This document shows, in pieces, positions 12,101-24,211 of a stretch of 64,000 nt of DNA. The DNA is from Panicum virgatum (Eukaryota; Streptophyta; Magnoliopsida; Poales; Poaceae): assembly GCF_016808335.1 (NCBI RefSeq), contig NC_053138.1, positions 12,579,900-12,643,899 of the forward strand, written 5' to 3'. The notes under the pieces were generated by a model, which did no database searches, was not told the origin of the DNA, and worked only from the letters and a program-made list of their open reading frames with translations. Position 1 is the first letter of the stretch, and the number at the start of each line of letters is the position of its first letter. The position numbers and the translations under genes were made by a program.

Positions 12101-13705
12101 AGGATCACAGTTCTAAAAATGATTTTTCCTAAGATATTCTGATGAAAGCTATCTTTAATGGTAAACCTATATATAACACACTCCCTCCGCAAAATAATTA
12201 AGCCACTAGTAGTGTTTACATATTCTGCTGACATTTTTTTTAAAATTAATTCTGTGTTCTGCAGATTGTGTTTGAAATCCTGGTGAGGGCGCTGATAGGG
12301 CTAGACGAAGGACACGAAATGCAGTACCTCAGGCAACAGTTCAAAGAATTCATTGCCGGTCTGATATCACTTCCGGTTAAACTTCCCGGGACTCAGCTCT
12401 ACAGATCCCTCAAGGTAACACGAACTATATATATGAACCCTAATTATTTGCCCCCTTTTGTTTGATTTCTTGATGAACTCGGTGAGAAGCTACACCAACT
12501 ATTATGCATATGAAAAACTTCATAAGAGTGCCATTATTTTTGGTATTGAAAACTGCGTGCGCGTAGGCTAAGAAGAGGATGACAACGTTGATCCAAAAGA
12601 TCATCCAGGAGAAGAGGAAGAGAAGGATCGCCGCCGGGTGCGATGAGGATCCGCATGATGGGACGACTCATCATCCGCGCAACATGATCGACGTGCTGCT
12701 GGGCAATGGCAGCGACGAGCTCACCGACGAGCTGATATCCGACAACATGATCGACTTCATGATCCCTGCGGAGGACTCGGTGCCGGTGCTCATCACGCTG
12801 GCCGTCAAGTACCTCAGCGAGTGCCCACCGGCTCTACAGCAGCTGGAGGTGCGGCGTACGCTTCAATTTCGTATTTTTGTTGCCACAAACTCACATCATT
12901 TCTGATCTCTCACATTAATTATACTGGAGAGATACATTTTTACATAGTACTAGTTGACGAATGAAGCTTTTGGTGACACGCAACGCAGGAGGAGAACATG
13001 GAGCTGAAGAGGCGGAAATCAGGCGCTGGAGAAACCCTAGAATGGACAGACTACATGTCGCTCACCTTCACACAGCACGTAAGAATAATCGAAATACAGC
13101 TAATAATAGTCAGATACTCAGATCCAAAATTGAATGAAATAATAGCTATTGCAGCAAAATTAAGAGAGATCGAGATCAGCAGCTACAAATCATACTAGTG
13201 TGTGTGTGATACGAATACCATGGATGCAGGTGATCACGGAGACGCTGCGGATGGGGAACATCATCAACGGGATCATGCGCAAGGCGGTGCGGGACGTGGA
13301 GGTGAGAGGCCACCTCATCCCCAAGGGCTGGCGCGTCCTCGTCTACTTCCGCGCCGTCCACCTCGACGCCGCCGTCCACGACGACCCGCACGCCTTCAAC
13401 CCATGGAGGTGGAAGGACAGGGCCGACGTGATGACCGGCGGCGGCGGCGGGGGCTTCACCCCCTTCGGCGGCGGGCAGAGGCTCTGCCCGGGGCTGGACC
13501 TCGCCAGGCTCGAGGCCTCCATCTTCCTGCACCATCTCGTCACCAACTTCAGGTACGGAAACGTGTGAACTAAAGAATGGAAGCTCCATGCGGCGGCTGA
13601 TAGATGCTGCACTGCAGGTGGGTGGCGGAGGAGGACGCCGTCGTCAACTTCCCCACGGTGCGGCTCCGGCGAGGGATGCCAATCGCAGTCACGCCCAGAA
13701 CGTGA
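10676..13705 (+). CDS. CYP90D: Cytochrome P450, CYP90D type (brassinosteroid C-23 hydroxylase family)
   Basis: Six exons: 10676-11284, 12265-12414, 12567-12848, 12989-13078, 13230-13552, 13618-13705. They join in phase to 513 residues, normal for CYP90. The protein starts with a hydrophobic ER anchor (about 8-30). It then has the CYP90D-typical FVPWYPRSLMELMG and SSILVLGGG segments, an I-helix region with IPAEDSVP, the ExxR motif in ITETLRMGN, FNPWRW, and the haem loop FTPFGGGQRLCPG with the Cys ligand at about residue 463. CYP90D enzymes hydroxylate brassinosteroid precursors at the ER; rice has CYP90D2 and CYP90D3. I cannot separate D2 from D3 by eye. The ATG follows one base after an upstream GTG in the same frame and precedes the anchor, so it is the natural start. 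Intron 1 (about 980 bases) carries a long TA repeat and an internal duplication. Confidence 0.92.
11806..12200. repeat. Imperfect tandem duplication in CYP90D intron 1
   Basis: Two related units, about 11806-11991 and 11992-12200, share aactctcca(c/t)cgccaag, aagatattctgatgaa and aatggtaaacctatata in the same order. The second unit holds the TA microsatellite. Confidence 0.7.
12032..12097. repeat. (TA)n microsatellite
   Basis: An uninterrupted TA tract of about 66 bases lies within intron 1 of the P450 gene. It is likely length-polymorphic. Confidence 0.95.
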
Positions 13706-15508
13706 ACACAGGTTGCCTTCCGCGCGCGTCGACCATCTGTCAAGTGTTTGACTAGAATAGTTTCCTTCTTCAAATTAAGCAGAAAAATTTAAGAAAACTC
13801 ATACTGTACATGCAACCGTGCATTTGATGAGTGCAGACTTGAGATGCATGGTTTTATACCTGATGAGTTGTACTCGAATCGTTGTACGTTACGCAACTGA
13901 ATTAAATATATACAGAGAATTTTTACAATGATTGGAAAAATGAGAATAACTGTCCATCTGATAGAATCGTACGGTGGTCAACATAGAAAATAACTAGAAT
14001 ATATCTAGACTAAAGTACCTGGTGGTATACAAATGTGTTACCAAGTACCAAAAAGAATGTGACCGAATACTAATTTAATTTAATTTAATTTAATTTTTCA
14101 TAGATCAACGGTCAGAAAAAATTCTAAGAGAAAAATCCTGAAAATACCCTCTAGTACTTTACAATTATTGTAATAGAGCTCATATACATATACTCCAGGT
14201 AAGAAATACATGTGTAAATGGAGGACAAAGTAGGCATAGCAAAGGGACCAGGATCTGGTGCCAATGCAAGATGCCAAGATCAGTCTGCAGTGTACATGTT
14301 TTTACTGCAAGTACTCTTGCGGCTCCATGCCTGATGGCCGCCGGCTATGGAGTCTTTGTTCTCCTTGTGCTGCTGCTAAAAGCTGACCGATCCTTTTGGA
14401 CCAGGCAGAGAACGCTACTGAAGCGTGGCACCAGAATTCAACGGATAACGAACAGTGACCGCGAGCAGAGGATGGGAGTGCAGGCCTACCAGGAGTGTGC
14501 TAGCTCTTTGACCTGACCATTGATGACAGTTTCAGTCTTTCAGAACTTGTGTATCTACAAGGAGGATACACTAGCTAGAGTACCTAGCACTGTGTATGTG
14601 TATCTACTTACGAGGAGTGTTAGCTAGGCCAATCAATGGTGGAGGTCAATGGGCGACAGTTTTTTCTTTAAAATGGAAGAGTTTTATTTAGGGGGAAGAT
14701 GGTTTAACATTGCATAGTAAGGCTAATCCCAGTGCAAGTTCATAGAGGTTTCATGCACATTAAATACAGTAACACATCAGCAATTGTGATGACATGGCAA
14801 GGTAACTATGAAGAAAGAGAGGGAAGGAGTTTCATCAGGATGAAACTGTGTATACACTGTTTCCAAGATTATAAAACTTGTTGAAACTTGCATTGGGGGC
14901 TATAAAGTTTCATTTCATGCACTTGTGCTCAATCACATGCCTCACGATTAAAATGTTGAGAAAATTGAATTTGTAGCATCCAAAGATCCACAAGTTAGAA
15001 ATATACCATCAAAAGATCTCTAGTTAGATATTTACCATTGAAAGTTTACACGTTATGGATACACAGCACTCCATCCACTACAACCGTTAACCTTTTCTTC
15101 TCGGTCTTCACCTCCGTCATGCGATCCCCTTCTTCCCTAGTTCCATCGATGAGATAGAGGAGGAGCACTGTGGAGTCAGACCCGCCGAGGACGTTCGCCT
15201 CCCTTCTCTGGCCACTGGAGGTCGCCAACTCGCACACGTCCTCGTCCCAAACCCGGCTGCCCGAGCTCATCCCCTCTTTCTAGCTCAGCTGCATGTCTTC
15301 CTCCGCCAACAGCCATTGACAGAGCTTGAGCAGCTCGCGTTGGATTTCAAATCCTTCGCACTGGGAGCTCACCCACCTCCATAGCTCTCTTCCCAGTTCC
15401 CAATCTCTCCAACCACAGCCTCGACCTCCACGTCGCCGGGAATCGAAGGATTTCCCGTCATCGTCCTCTGTTCTACCGCCCCCAATCCATCTCGCCGTCG
15501 AAGTCACA
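13706..15508. other. Intergenic between CYP90D and hAT element
   Basis: The first few hundred bases are the probable 3' untranslated region. A short TTTAA repeat (ttaatttaatttaattt) lies at about 14071-14098. Open frames at 14271-14516 and 15046-15270 show no recognisable domain. The GC-rich segment 15280-15508 reads like gene-derived sequence but I cannot identify it. Confidence 0.4.
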
Positions 15509-15516
15509 CCTCCGGC

Positions 15517-16479
15517 TATGGCTGGGCATATTACCCGAAACCCGAACCCCGAATCCGAAAAACCCGAGCCCGAACCCGAAAAACCCGAGCCCGAAAAACC
15601 CGAACATAATTTCGGGTAGCAAGCCACGGTACCCGAAATTATTACGGGTAATTCGAGTTCAGTATCCCGGTACCCGAATAACCCGAAAGCCCGAATTTTA
15701 TTCAACGTGCTGTATGAGCCTAACATCTAGCGGCCCGACATTTCATCCCGGCCCACTTAACCACGCCCCCCCCCCCCCCCCAAGTAACCCTATCCACTCA
15801 CCTGCCTTGTCTTCTCCCTGCGCTCCTCCCATCTCATGCTTTCCGCCGCCGCCGTCGTCCGCCCGTCTGCCCAGACCATGGCAGAAGCTAGGACCTCTAG
15901 CGGAAGCAGGCTGCAAATCTCCCTCATGCACATGCTCATCCACGAGGGGCGAGGCCACAGCGCACCTTGGCCCTGTGCTCCTTCCGCTGCAGCTTGCCCC
16001 CCTCGGTCTGGGCTCCTTCCGCTGCATCTTGCCTCCCTCGGTCATCGTCTTGCTGCTTGGTGTCAATCGAGAGGATGGCTGCAAGTACCACAGGACCAGG
16101 TTCCGATTGAAGTTGTCTTTGATTTTTTTGGGCATCGATTTGTAAACAATTTAATGCTACTGCTCCACTATTCTTGCTGATGTGAGATCTACTGCCTTTA
16201 TTTTGTGTAGTTAGCTTGTTGTGCAATTTTATTTACTAATCGACTTTATTTTTAATTTCTTTTCTTATTCCTGCAAAGATGATACAAATTTAGGAACCAT
16301 CTCACAAATTCTCGGGTAGTTCGGGGATACCCGAACCCGAACCCGAATTTTCGGGTACCCGAATTGTCGGGTTCTTCTTTTTTCATACAAATTTCGGGTA
16401 GCAATTTTGAAAACCCGAAATTCTTAATACCCGAAATACCCGACCCGAAATTTTCGGGTAACCCGAATGCCCACCCATA
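15517..16479. mobile_element. Non-autonomous hAT-type element with CCCGAA subterminal repeats
   Basis: The 8-base direct repeat cctccggc flanks the element at 15509-15516 and 16480-16487, the target-duplication length of hAT transposons. The ends are inverted: tatggctgggcat on the left and, reading inward from the right, tatgggtgggcat. Both ends are packed with acccgaa/ttcgggt units (15535-15690 and 16310-16465), typical of transposase-binding subterminal repeats. The 600-base core is GC-rich, includes a 16-C run at 15766-15781 and has no transposase motif. The element is 963 bases long. Confidence 0.85.
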
Positions 16480-17242
16480 CCTCCGGCCATCGTTTTCTTC
16501 ATCCAGCAGTCCAAATCGAACCTAGGTGAGATGCTCCTACTCGTGCAATAGAACAGTAATTGACTGCATAAACATGAACCTAAACCGCCAACCGCCGCAA
16601 AGCAACAATTGCTGAAAGGGAGCTCACTTACACATTAAACACTTAAAAACGAGTAAAGAGTAACAGAGTACTACTTCCTGCATACACATGATGGTAAACT
16701 GCTGAAAAAGGAACGATTGCAGAGACAAGAGGTATCTGATATGAAATTAATCAAGTAATAGATTCAGTACACATGCCCAAATTATCCAATGCAAGGATGG
16801 GCCAAAGCTCTCAAGCAAACACAGCACAAGACATATCGTGAGATAATAGAGGTCTACAGAATCGAGGTACCATTTCAAGGGTCCAAAAGGGTCCAAATTA
16901 CCAAGCACGAAAAGCCTCAACGGCAACAGAACAAGAAGCGGAGACAGCTTGAGTTTGTACAATTTAGCTACCTATCTCCAGGGTTAAACATTAACTTGAA
17001 ACTAGCATGATAAGTAATCAAGTTTACAGCTTACAACACAATCTATGGACAGGAAAGTACAACACCCAAACTCTGCAACATACATTTCATACAGCTCTTA
17101 AAAAACATACATTTCTTACTACAACCATGCTAGGCAGCAAGGGCAACTATTCAAGGAACAGAGGCAGGCTTGCGCATCTATCGGATTAGTTAATTATAGA
17201 TCATAAATTAGAACTATGTCCGCCCTTCAAAATTTCAAATCT

Positions 17243-17742
17243 ATTCAGGAGTCCATATAAACTCTACAAAGATCACCAGTCAAACAGGGCGGAACTCATG
17301 ACACCGTTCTTCCATAGCAAATGGAAGCTAAGTACAGATTTTTAGCCCATTTATCCTGCAAACATATTAATTACTTAATTAGTATGTGCAAATGGATGGT
17401 CGATCTGAGGTTAGAGGAAAGGGGAAAGAGTATCAAAGTCACCTTCACATGTTGGCTGGGAAAAGCAGATGTTCTTAGGGTTTCCTGCATCTATTCAGGA
17501 GTCCATATAAACTCTACAAAGATCACCAGTCAAACAGGGCGGAACTCATGACACCGTTCTTCCATAGCAAACGGAAGCTAAGTACAGATTTTTAGCCCAT
17601 TTATCCTGCAAACATATTAATTACTTAATTAGTATGTGCAAATGGATGGTCGATCTGAGGTTAGAGGAAAGGGGAAAGAGTATCAAAGTCACCTTCACAT
17701 GTTGGCTGGGAAAAGCAGATGTTCTTAGGGTTTCCTGCATCT
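17243..17742. repeat. 250-bp tandem duplication covering the 3' end of the MLK gene
   Basis: Unit 17243-17492 is repeated at 17493-17742 with one difference that I can see (T at 17322, C at 17572). Each unit contains the last 49 coding bases of exon 15, the last intron, the complete final coding exon and part of the 3' untranslated region of the minus-strand kinase gene. The near-identity points to a very recent event. The four-base sequence atct occurs at the breakpoints. Confidence 0.95.
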
Positions 17743-20700
17743 CATCAGCAGGCTTTCTTTTGGGGATGCTCAGGATAAATGCTGCCTGATCCCATGTCGC
17801 AGCTGTCGAGGTGATGCGAAATCCATTATCCCAACGCCGATGGACACCCTCACTCGGATACAAGAAATCAAGCTCCACAACCTACAACAGAAAATGTCAA
17901 AAATAAGCATCAAACTAAACCATGTAGCTTTTAGCATATGCCCTGTTGAATTCGCCATGCTCTTATCAAGATTCAGCAATGACAAAGCATGCCTATGTGA
18001 TTCATTTTTTTTAGGATAATAGACAAATGGAACGGAAGGCAACCTTAAAATATACACGATGTGACCATGGTAACATACCTGAGCTGTAAAACCAGCATTA
18101 CGAGACATGACCACTGCCCACCGGCTTCCTGCAGTGGCCATAGCAGTAACATAGAAACCCTCCTTCCATTTTTTGTTGATCCACTTGAAGGGAAAGGAAT
18201 CGCTTACTTTGTAGGATTGCTGGGCATATTGTGTTCCTGGAGAGTTCAAAGTCAAAAACAATCTACATAGTATATACAAGGACAATAACTTAAACTATAA
18301 GAGCCTCCAACTAAAAGGTTGCAATTGCAGCTTGACAAAAAAAAATTAAACTAGTTCGGTTTATCTCACTATACAGAACTTCTGGAAAGAAAAGGAGGAT
18401 TTTGTATGGACAATCTGTCAGTGCCGTACTGCACAAGTGTTGCCCAATGTTAATACTTGAGTTTATTCCTGTAAAATTAAGCTGAAATTTATATTGTGTA
18501 ATGGGTGTTGGGTGAAGCTCCAAGGTTCCAGAGAAACAGTACCAGGACATACTATCATATTCCTGGTACCAAGCATGCAAGTAAGGGAGTATTTTTCTTG
18601 AGGCCAGGCACTAACTGTATTACCTCTGGACATGACCACCAGTGAACTCCCATTGTTTGCACCTGCTAATGCAGTAATATAGAAGTTTTTCTCCCACTGC
18701 TCCATTATCCATTCCTGAAAGCAACACAAACAAGAAAATCAAAATAAATTTCAAGAAAGCAAAGTGCATGTCAGCATAATATCAATATATGCTACTAATC
18801 TTACAACACAGAGTAAAATAGTTATGACGATATGAACTTTGATTTAGGGGGTAAACATCTGAGGGGAACCAGACAGCAATGGCTTTGTGGTAGAAAGCGC
18901 TATTGAAAGAGGGCCGCTAGAGGAAGAAGGGACTACCGACAAGGCGGGGGGGGGGGGGGGGGGGGGGTGATGGAATATGAGCAATTATTGGGAACTTTAC
19001 TTCGATTATCCATTGCTTGCCCTCAAACAAGTGCTCCCGATCTCAATAAACAGAGTCGACCCTAACAGACATCATTAACAACCCAATCTAATATACTTCT
19101 TTATCCCCAAGGACACTATCTAACAAAATAACAGATGAGATCACGCGGCAACTAAATGGCAACTGAGAAGAGAATAAGAAGGAAGCCAGATGCATGGACA
19201 CAATCAGCTTGTGTTGGACATGCGGTTCAGCCCTTTCTCCCTGACCGTGTGTGCACAGTCACACAGGCCCAAAGCCCATAACATATGAGAATGCTCGAAT
19301 ACAAAAAGAACGGGCCTAGCTTACCTTGTGAAGAAAATATGGAGAAAGTTCATATATTTGAGAAGAAAATCCAGTGCCAGCATCCATTATCAAAGCCCAC
19401 AGATTTGAACAAGAGGCAACAGAGCTTATGAACAATCCATCCTCGTTGCCTTTTGAAATATGCTGTGCTAACCTACTGTCTGCAACATTATAGTGATACC
19501 TGCAAATGAACCATTGTTAAGAGTGAAGCGTTCTATTTCCAACTAAAGCATACACTTACACAATCATACCTCTGTTTCATAGGCCGCCTGGCATTATAAA
19601 CACTAATCCATTGGGTCGCAGGCATCCCCATCCTAATCTTCTTCTTAGGTTGCTCATCATCATCTTCCTCCATCATAAGACGGCCTCTCTTCTGGCCTAC
19701 CTGATATATAAGCTGGTAGAAATCACAAATTAGTTTATTAGTATCCATAATCCATACACATACAATCACATGTAAAAGAGTACAACTCTAGAATAAGCAG
19801 AGGCGTGCAAGCCCTTAGTAAGAATGCGATAGCTGGGAGCAATCTTCAGTTAATAAGAAGCAACAAGGTTGGAAAGGATAGTACCTTCTGAGCACCATCT
19901 GTGTTGATTGGCCTTATGTCTGGGTTTGGACCAACAATGCCATCAAAAAGAGAAATGCACTTTGCATAATTTGGTTCTTCATCAAACTTTAAGTTCACAA
20001 CATACTCGATAAATTGTCGGAAAGGTTGCGGGCAAAAGCAACACAAAGATTCTGGGGAAATTGCCATCTTTTTCTTACAAACAAGGAAACCTTTATTCTC
20101 CCCCTAAAATCAATTTGTAGAAAACTCTAGTAAGGGGAAAGAAAAGAAAATGAAAAACATGGAAGTCAGTGAAGAAAAACTCTAGACAAACTTCACCTGA
20201 TATCCTTGCCAAGGAAGGCGACCGCGCAGAAGAAAAATAAGTGTGTATGCAAGGGATTCAAGGTCATCCCTCCTGCTTCCAGTTCTTCCCAAATGGGCAT
20301 GCACACTAGCATAGCGCACAGTTCCCCTGTTCAGTTAAAAAATTCAAGAATGCAAATAAATTGTCAGCTTAGAAATAAGAATGAATAAAGCCATTACAAG
20401 TTAGAACCTAGGAAAGTACTTCTCTTACAAACCTAAAGACGTCAGGCCTCTGATCATATTCGACATGCTCTCCTGTACCAGTGTCTCTCCATCTAGTAGC
20501 TGTGTTGAAAATCATTAAATCAATATCAAGTCAAATAAAGTAACACATATATTTGAAGGCCCAATGGCCCGATATGACACTAAATTCCTATAAATTAGAA
20601 TAGGAAATGAAATCACCTAAACCAAGGTCAACAAGAAACAGTTTCTTCTCTTCCAGGGTGCCTGGAGGTCCAAGCAAAAAGTTTTCAGGTTTTACATCTC

Positions 20701-23583
20701 CATGGACATACCTACCATAAAAGGAGATTTTAGCTATAATTTTATACACAGTATGCAACATACATTAGTCTCTTTGACGAGAGTATATTAGATACCCTTT
20801 TGAATGCATCTTCTCCAATATGGAAATTGCTTCTATGGCAATGCAAGCAACCATTTCAACAGACATGCTGCAAACAAAACAAATCAGAATCAATTAATAA
20901 GCTGAGAAAGCTGGAAAACATTAAGAAAATGGGACGGCATTAGATGCTTACGAGTGGGAGTTATTATTCCAAACATCCCAGAGGCTTGGTCCCAACATGT
21001 CCATAATCTGCATAGACGTAGAAGTGAACAGGCTTTTCTAGGTAATGAAGTGACAAACCATTTTATTCAATAGTCAATACATGGGCACAACAGGAGGTTT
21101 ATGGGACGGGGTGGAGGTGTGGTGGGCGTTATGGATATGGACAGCTCAGACAGTATCATTTTATTCAGTAGCCAGTCCATATTATTTACTAGAGAAGCGA
21201 TGAATGGAGTTAGATAGTATGCAGCATGCTAGGTGGTGTCAAGTACAGTCACCAGCTAAATCAGAATACAGATATAATTAGAAAAATATTTATGAGTTCT
21301 TTAAGCAATCATAACCTGAAAAACTGTAGTGGAAACTAAGTTATGGATTGGTTTTCATTAGAACACTGTTATTGTGTTTTTGAGCCGTTGTATTAAGAGG
21401 CAAGGCTTTTCCCTGGACATAGCAAAGGCCCCTCATCAATCACGAGATGAGTACCTCCCGTGGAGAAAAAATGGATGTTAAAGTTTTTAACTGATTTAAC
21501 ACTTTCTTTGAAATAAAATGATTTAATACTAGCAATTATACATTTACCTATACCTAATAATGCCATTAATGCTGGTGCCAGTTTTAGTGATAGTGCGTAT
21601 TTAGAAAACTGAGGCAGGAGCTAGAAGAGGATTAATTGGATTAAACATTAATAGAAGGAAAATTTGAAACAAAATTGGTCATACATCATACATGTGCCAC
21701 GAAAAATGGGGACAATATCGTAGTTTAGCAAATGAACTTGTGCATGCACTATACATGATGATACGAAATATGGAGGAGGAAAGATTGCATGCTTATTACC
21801 ATGATATAATACTCTCCCTGCTTCCCCTTGTAGTGTACTCTTGGTACTCCATGAATTCCACTAAGAGTGCTGCATGATGTATGTTTTATAAAAACACAAG
21901 AATTAACATGCAAATTCAGTTGCAATCACGCCAAAGAGAAAAATGTAGAAAATGGTGCAAGAGAAATAGGGCAAAATTGTCACTTACTTGTACACTTGCC
22001 ACTCATAGGGGGCACCATAGTTGCAACCTTTGCTGGTTCGATGTTCAAATTTTATTGCAACCTAGTGTGAACCAAACCATGAATACTGATGCAACTACAA
22101 TAGCATCAAATTACAAATGAAGTCCCAGAAAAGGCGTACAGACCTCCAAAGCATTTGCACCAGGTGTCCTGTCACTAACACTAGGAGGGGGAATACGGCA
22201 ACCAACATATACTTGCCCAAATCCTCCCTTTCCAAGTTTTCTGTCAAGTCTATAGGTAGGCGAATTGCCAATTTGAACCTGCTCCAGCAAATCAGAGAAC
22301 TATATAAGTCATACCAACAACACAACATCCTATCTTGAAAGCTGATCATTATTTCAAGGGCTCAAATGAGATTTATACACCACCACTACACATGAGAATT
22401 GAACAAAGACCAGTCAATGTCTACTTTACATGTAGAAACAAAAATGACCTGACTTGTCAACAGTCCTTACACAGTCAGGGGAAACAAATGTTACAACAGA
22501 AGTCCTGTTCTTACAGCCCTTACACAGCACTCATCCTATTTAATAATTTCCATCAAGAGAATTGAGAACAGATGTGGATAGAGCAACTTCAAAGTTGTCA
22601 CGCATCTAATTCACTAGGTTCTAATATATTACAAGCTAACACATGTTCTGCATTTTCAATAGATGAAATTTATCCTTTCTGTGATGCTATAGTGCATAAC
22701 ATGTAAAAGAAAACATCTTTGCAGAATGCAGGCATTCATGTGTTTCTGCCTCTTTCTTAAAACATGCAAGACGTGCAATTATTCTTATTGAAAACACAGT
22801 TTTCTGGTGCTTCGGAAAGAAAAAACTGCCATGCAGGGATGCCAACCTCCACATAACAGCCTAGATAATAATTTTTCGATTTCCACATCATAACTGCAGA
22901 TTTGTGGCCCTATAAACAGGAGCACATAGTTGGTGCATCATATTCTGATGGAGCCTTACAATATTACAAACGGCAATGCCACACTTCCTTGCATCAATTG
23001 GCTCCCTCCATAGATCACCTACAGCATTATAATTTCCATCACTACTACTTAAAGAATACAAAGGCGGAATTTTCTTTTGCTCATCCGTTTTGCCAGATAC
23101 CGAAAAACAAAAAGCAGCACCTACTCCACAAATGTCAAGCACGAGAAGAGTGTCATGTTTCCCAAAATGGCATGCTCATTTAACATCACATACTAGAGCA
23201 GCAACGCTACGCCAATGCCGGGCCTAGCCTAAGAAGAACCCGAATTCATCCGTACTGGCGCCCGTGCCCTAACATGGGAACTAAACAGGACCGATTCATC
23301 AACCACACAAATGCCGCATTGCCGCCTATATATATCCATGCCAGCATGCGCACCGCTCGAGCTCACGCGCTCAATGCCCAATCCTCCCGCAACCAACTAC
23401 CGCCAGCGACTAATCGTGGGGTCCCAATCCCCAAACGCCGCCCGATTCTGAACGCGCGGGAGCTAGCGAGAGAGAGGAGAGAGAGATCCTGACCGTCTCG
23501 GGGAGCGGCATGGCGCTGCCGTCGTCGCCAGGGGCGGCGCCAGCCCTGTCGGCGCTCCGGACGGCGCTGTCGCCGTCGTCCAT
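17546..23583 (-). CDS. MLK: MUT9-like protein kinase (casein kinase 1 family)
   Basis: Sixteen exons (minus strand): 23494-23583, 22144-22278, 21988-22061, 21800-21869, 20952-21007, 20796-20867, 20617-20711, 20433-20499, 20197-20326, 19885-20103, 19570-19700, 19325-19499, 18624-18714, 18079-18236, 17693-17881, 17546-17605. All join in phase to 603 residues. Plant MLKs are nuclear Ser/Thr kinases that phosphorylate histone H3 and act with photoreceptors in light signalling. Visible are the P-loop GKGGFG (46-51), VAIK lysine 79, HGDVKPEN (169-176) and DLG instead of DFG (194-196). The long MLK-specific C-terminus ([37 protein letters not shown]) ends in [14 protein letters not shown]. The N-terminus before VQIGNSP is shorter than in the Arabidopsis MLKs I recall. 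MDDGDSAV is the first Met I could place in this frame; an inner Met at residue 25 is possible. Confidence 0.93.
18946..18967. repeat. 22-base poly-G tract
   Basis: An uninterrupted G run in the intron between exons 12 and 13 of the kinase gene. Read on the transcribed strand it is a C run. Confidence 0.9.
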
Positions 23584-24211
23584 CCCCTCCCGGACGTCAC
23601 GCCTCCCTGTCCCGGTGTCCCTACTCCAGCGGCGGGGGTGGCTCCTCCTTCAGCAGGCGACCGCTGCTTTCGCTTCGGCGGGTGCTCCCTCGTGGGAGAC
23701 CGGGACACCGTGCGGTAAGAGACCGGCTGCGCGAGGTTGAGGAGGTGGCGGCGGTGGACTGGTCGGCGACGGGGGGGGGGGGGAGACGAGAGAGAACAAA
23801 ATGGAAAGCAAAAGCAGAGGAGAGGAGAGGAGAGGAGCGGGGCTGGAGCTGGAGCTGGAAGATTCTGGACGGAGATCTCTCTCGACCCCTACCGCAGACG
23901 ATGCCTTCCTCCCCCTCGTCGACAGCGTAGAGCTATCGTTCTGCCTCCGTTCCTGGAATACGTATTCTATAGTTTACGCCTTTGGTATCACCGGTGGAAC
24001 TTCACTGACTAAACGGGCCGAATTTGACTGCACATAATGGGCCTTGCAGTCCTTTCCAGAGACCCCTGGACTCTTTCGTTTAGCTTCTAGTGTTTCTCGC
24101 TTCGCCGTCGTGGTGGGTCAGCAGCACGTCAGCCGTCAGGGTCTGTACACTGTCTCCTGTTTCCCTCCCAGCCGCCGCCGCCGCCGCCGCTCCTCCCCGG
24201 TTGCTCTCGCC
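23584..24211. promoter_or_regulatory. Head-to-head (possibly bidirectional) promoter region
   Basis: The kinase gene starts at 23583 on the minus strand and the ankyrin-TPR gene at 24212 on the plus strand, leaving 628 bases for both 5' leaders and promoters. The sequence is GC-rich and GA/CT-rich with a 13-G run at 23771-23783 and no clear TATA box, as is common for divergent housekeeping promoters. Co-regulation is an inference. Confidence 0.6.

Noticed and set aside
13618..13705. Possibility that the P450 ends in exon 5 by reading through gtacggaaacgtgtga
   Set aside because: The spliced form restores the conserved NFRWVAEED and FPTVRLRRGMPI tail of CYP90D, so the splice is preferred.
14271..14516. 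81-residue frame with a hydrophobic stretch (FVLLVLLLKA) considered as a small membrane protein
   Set aside because: No conservation signal, no promoter context and no known motif; likely chance.
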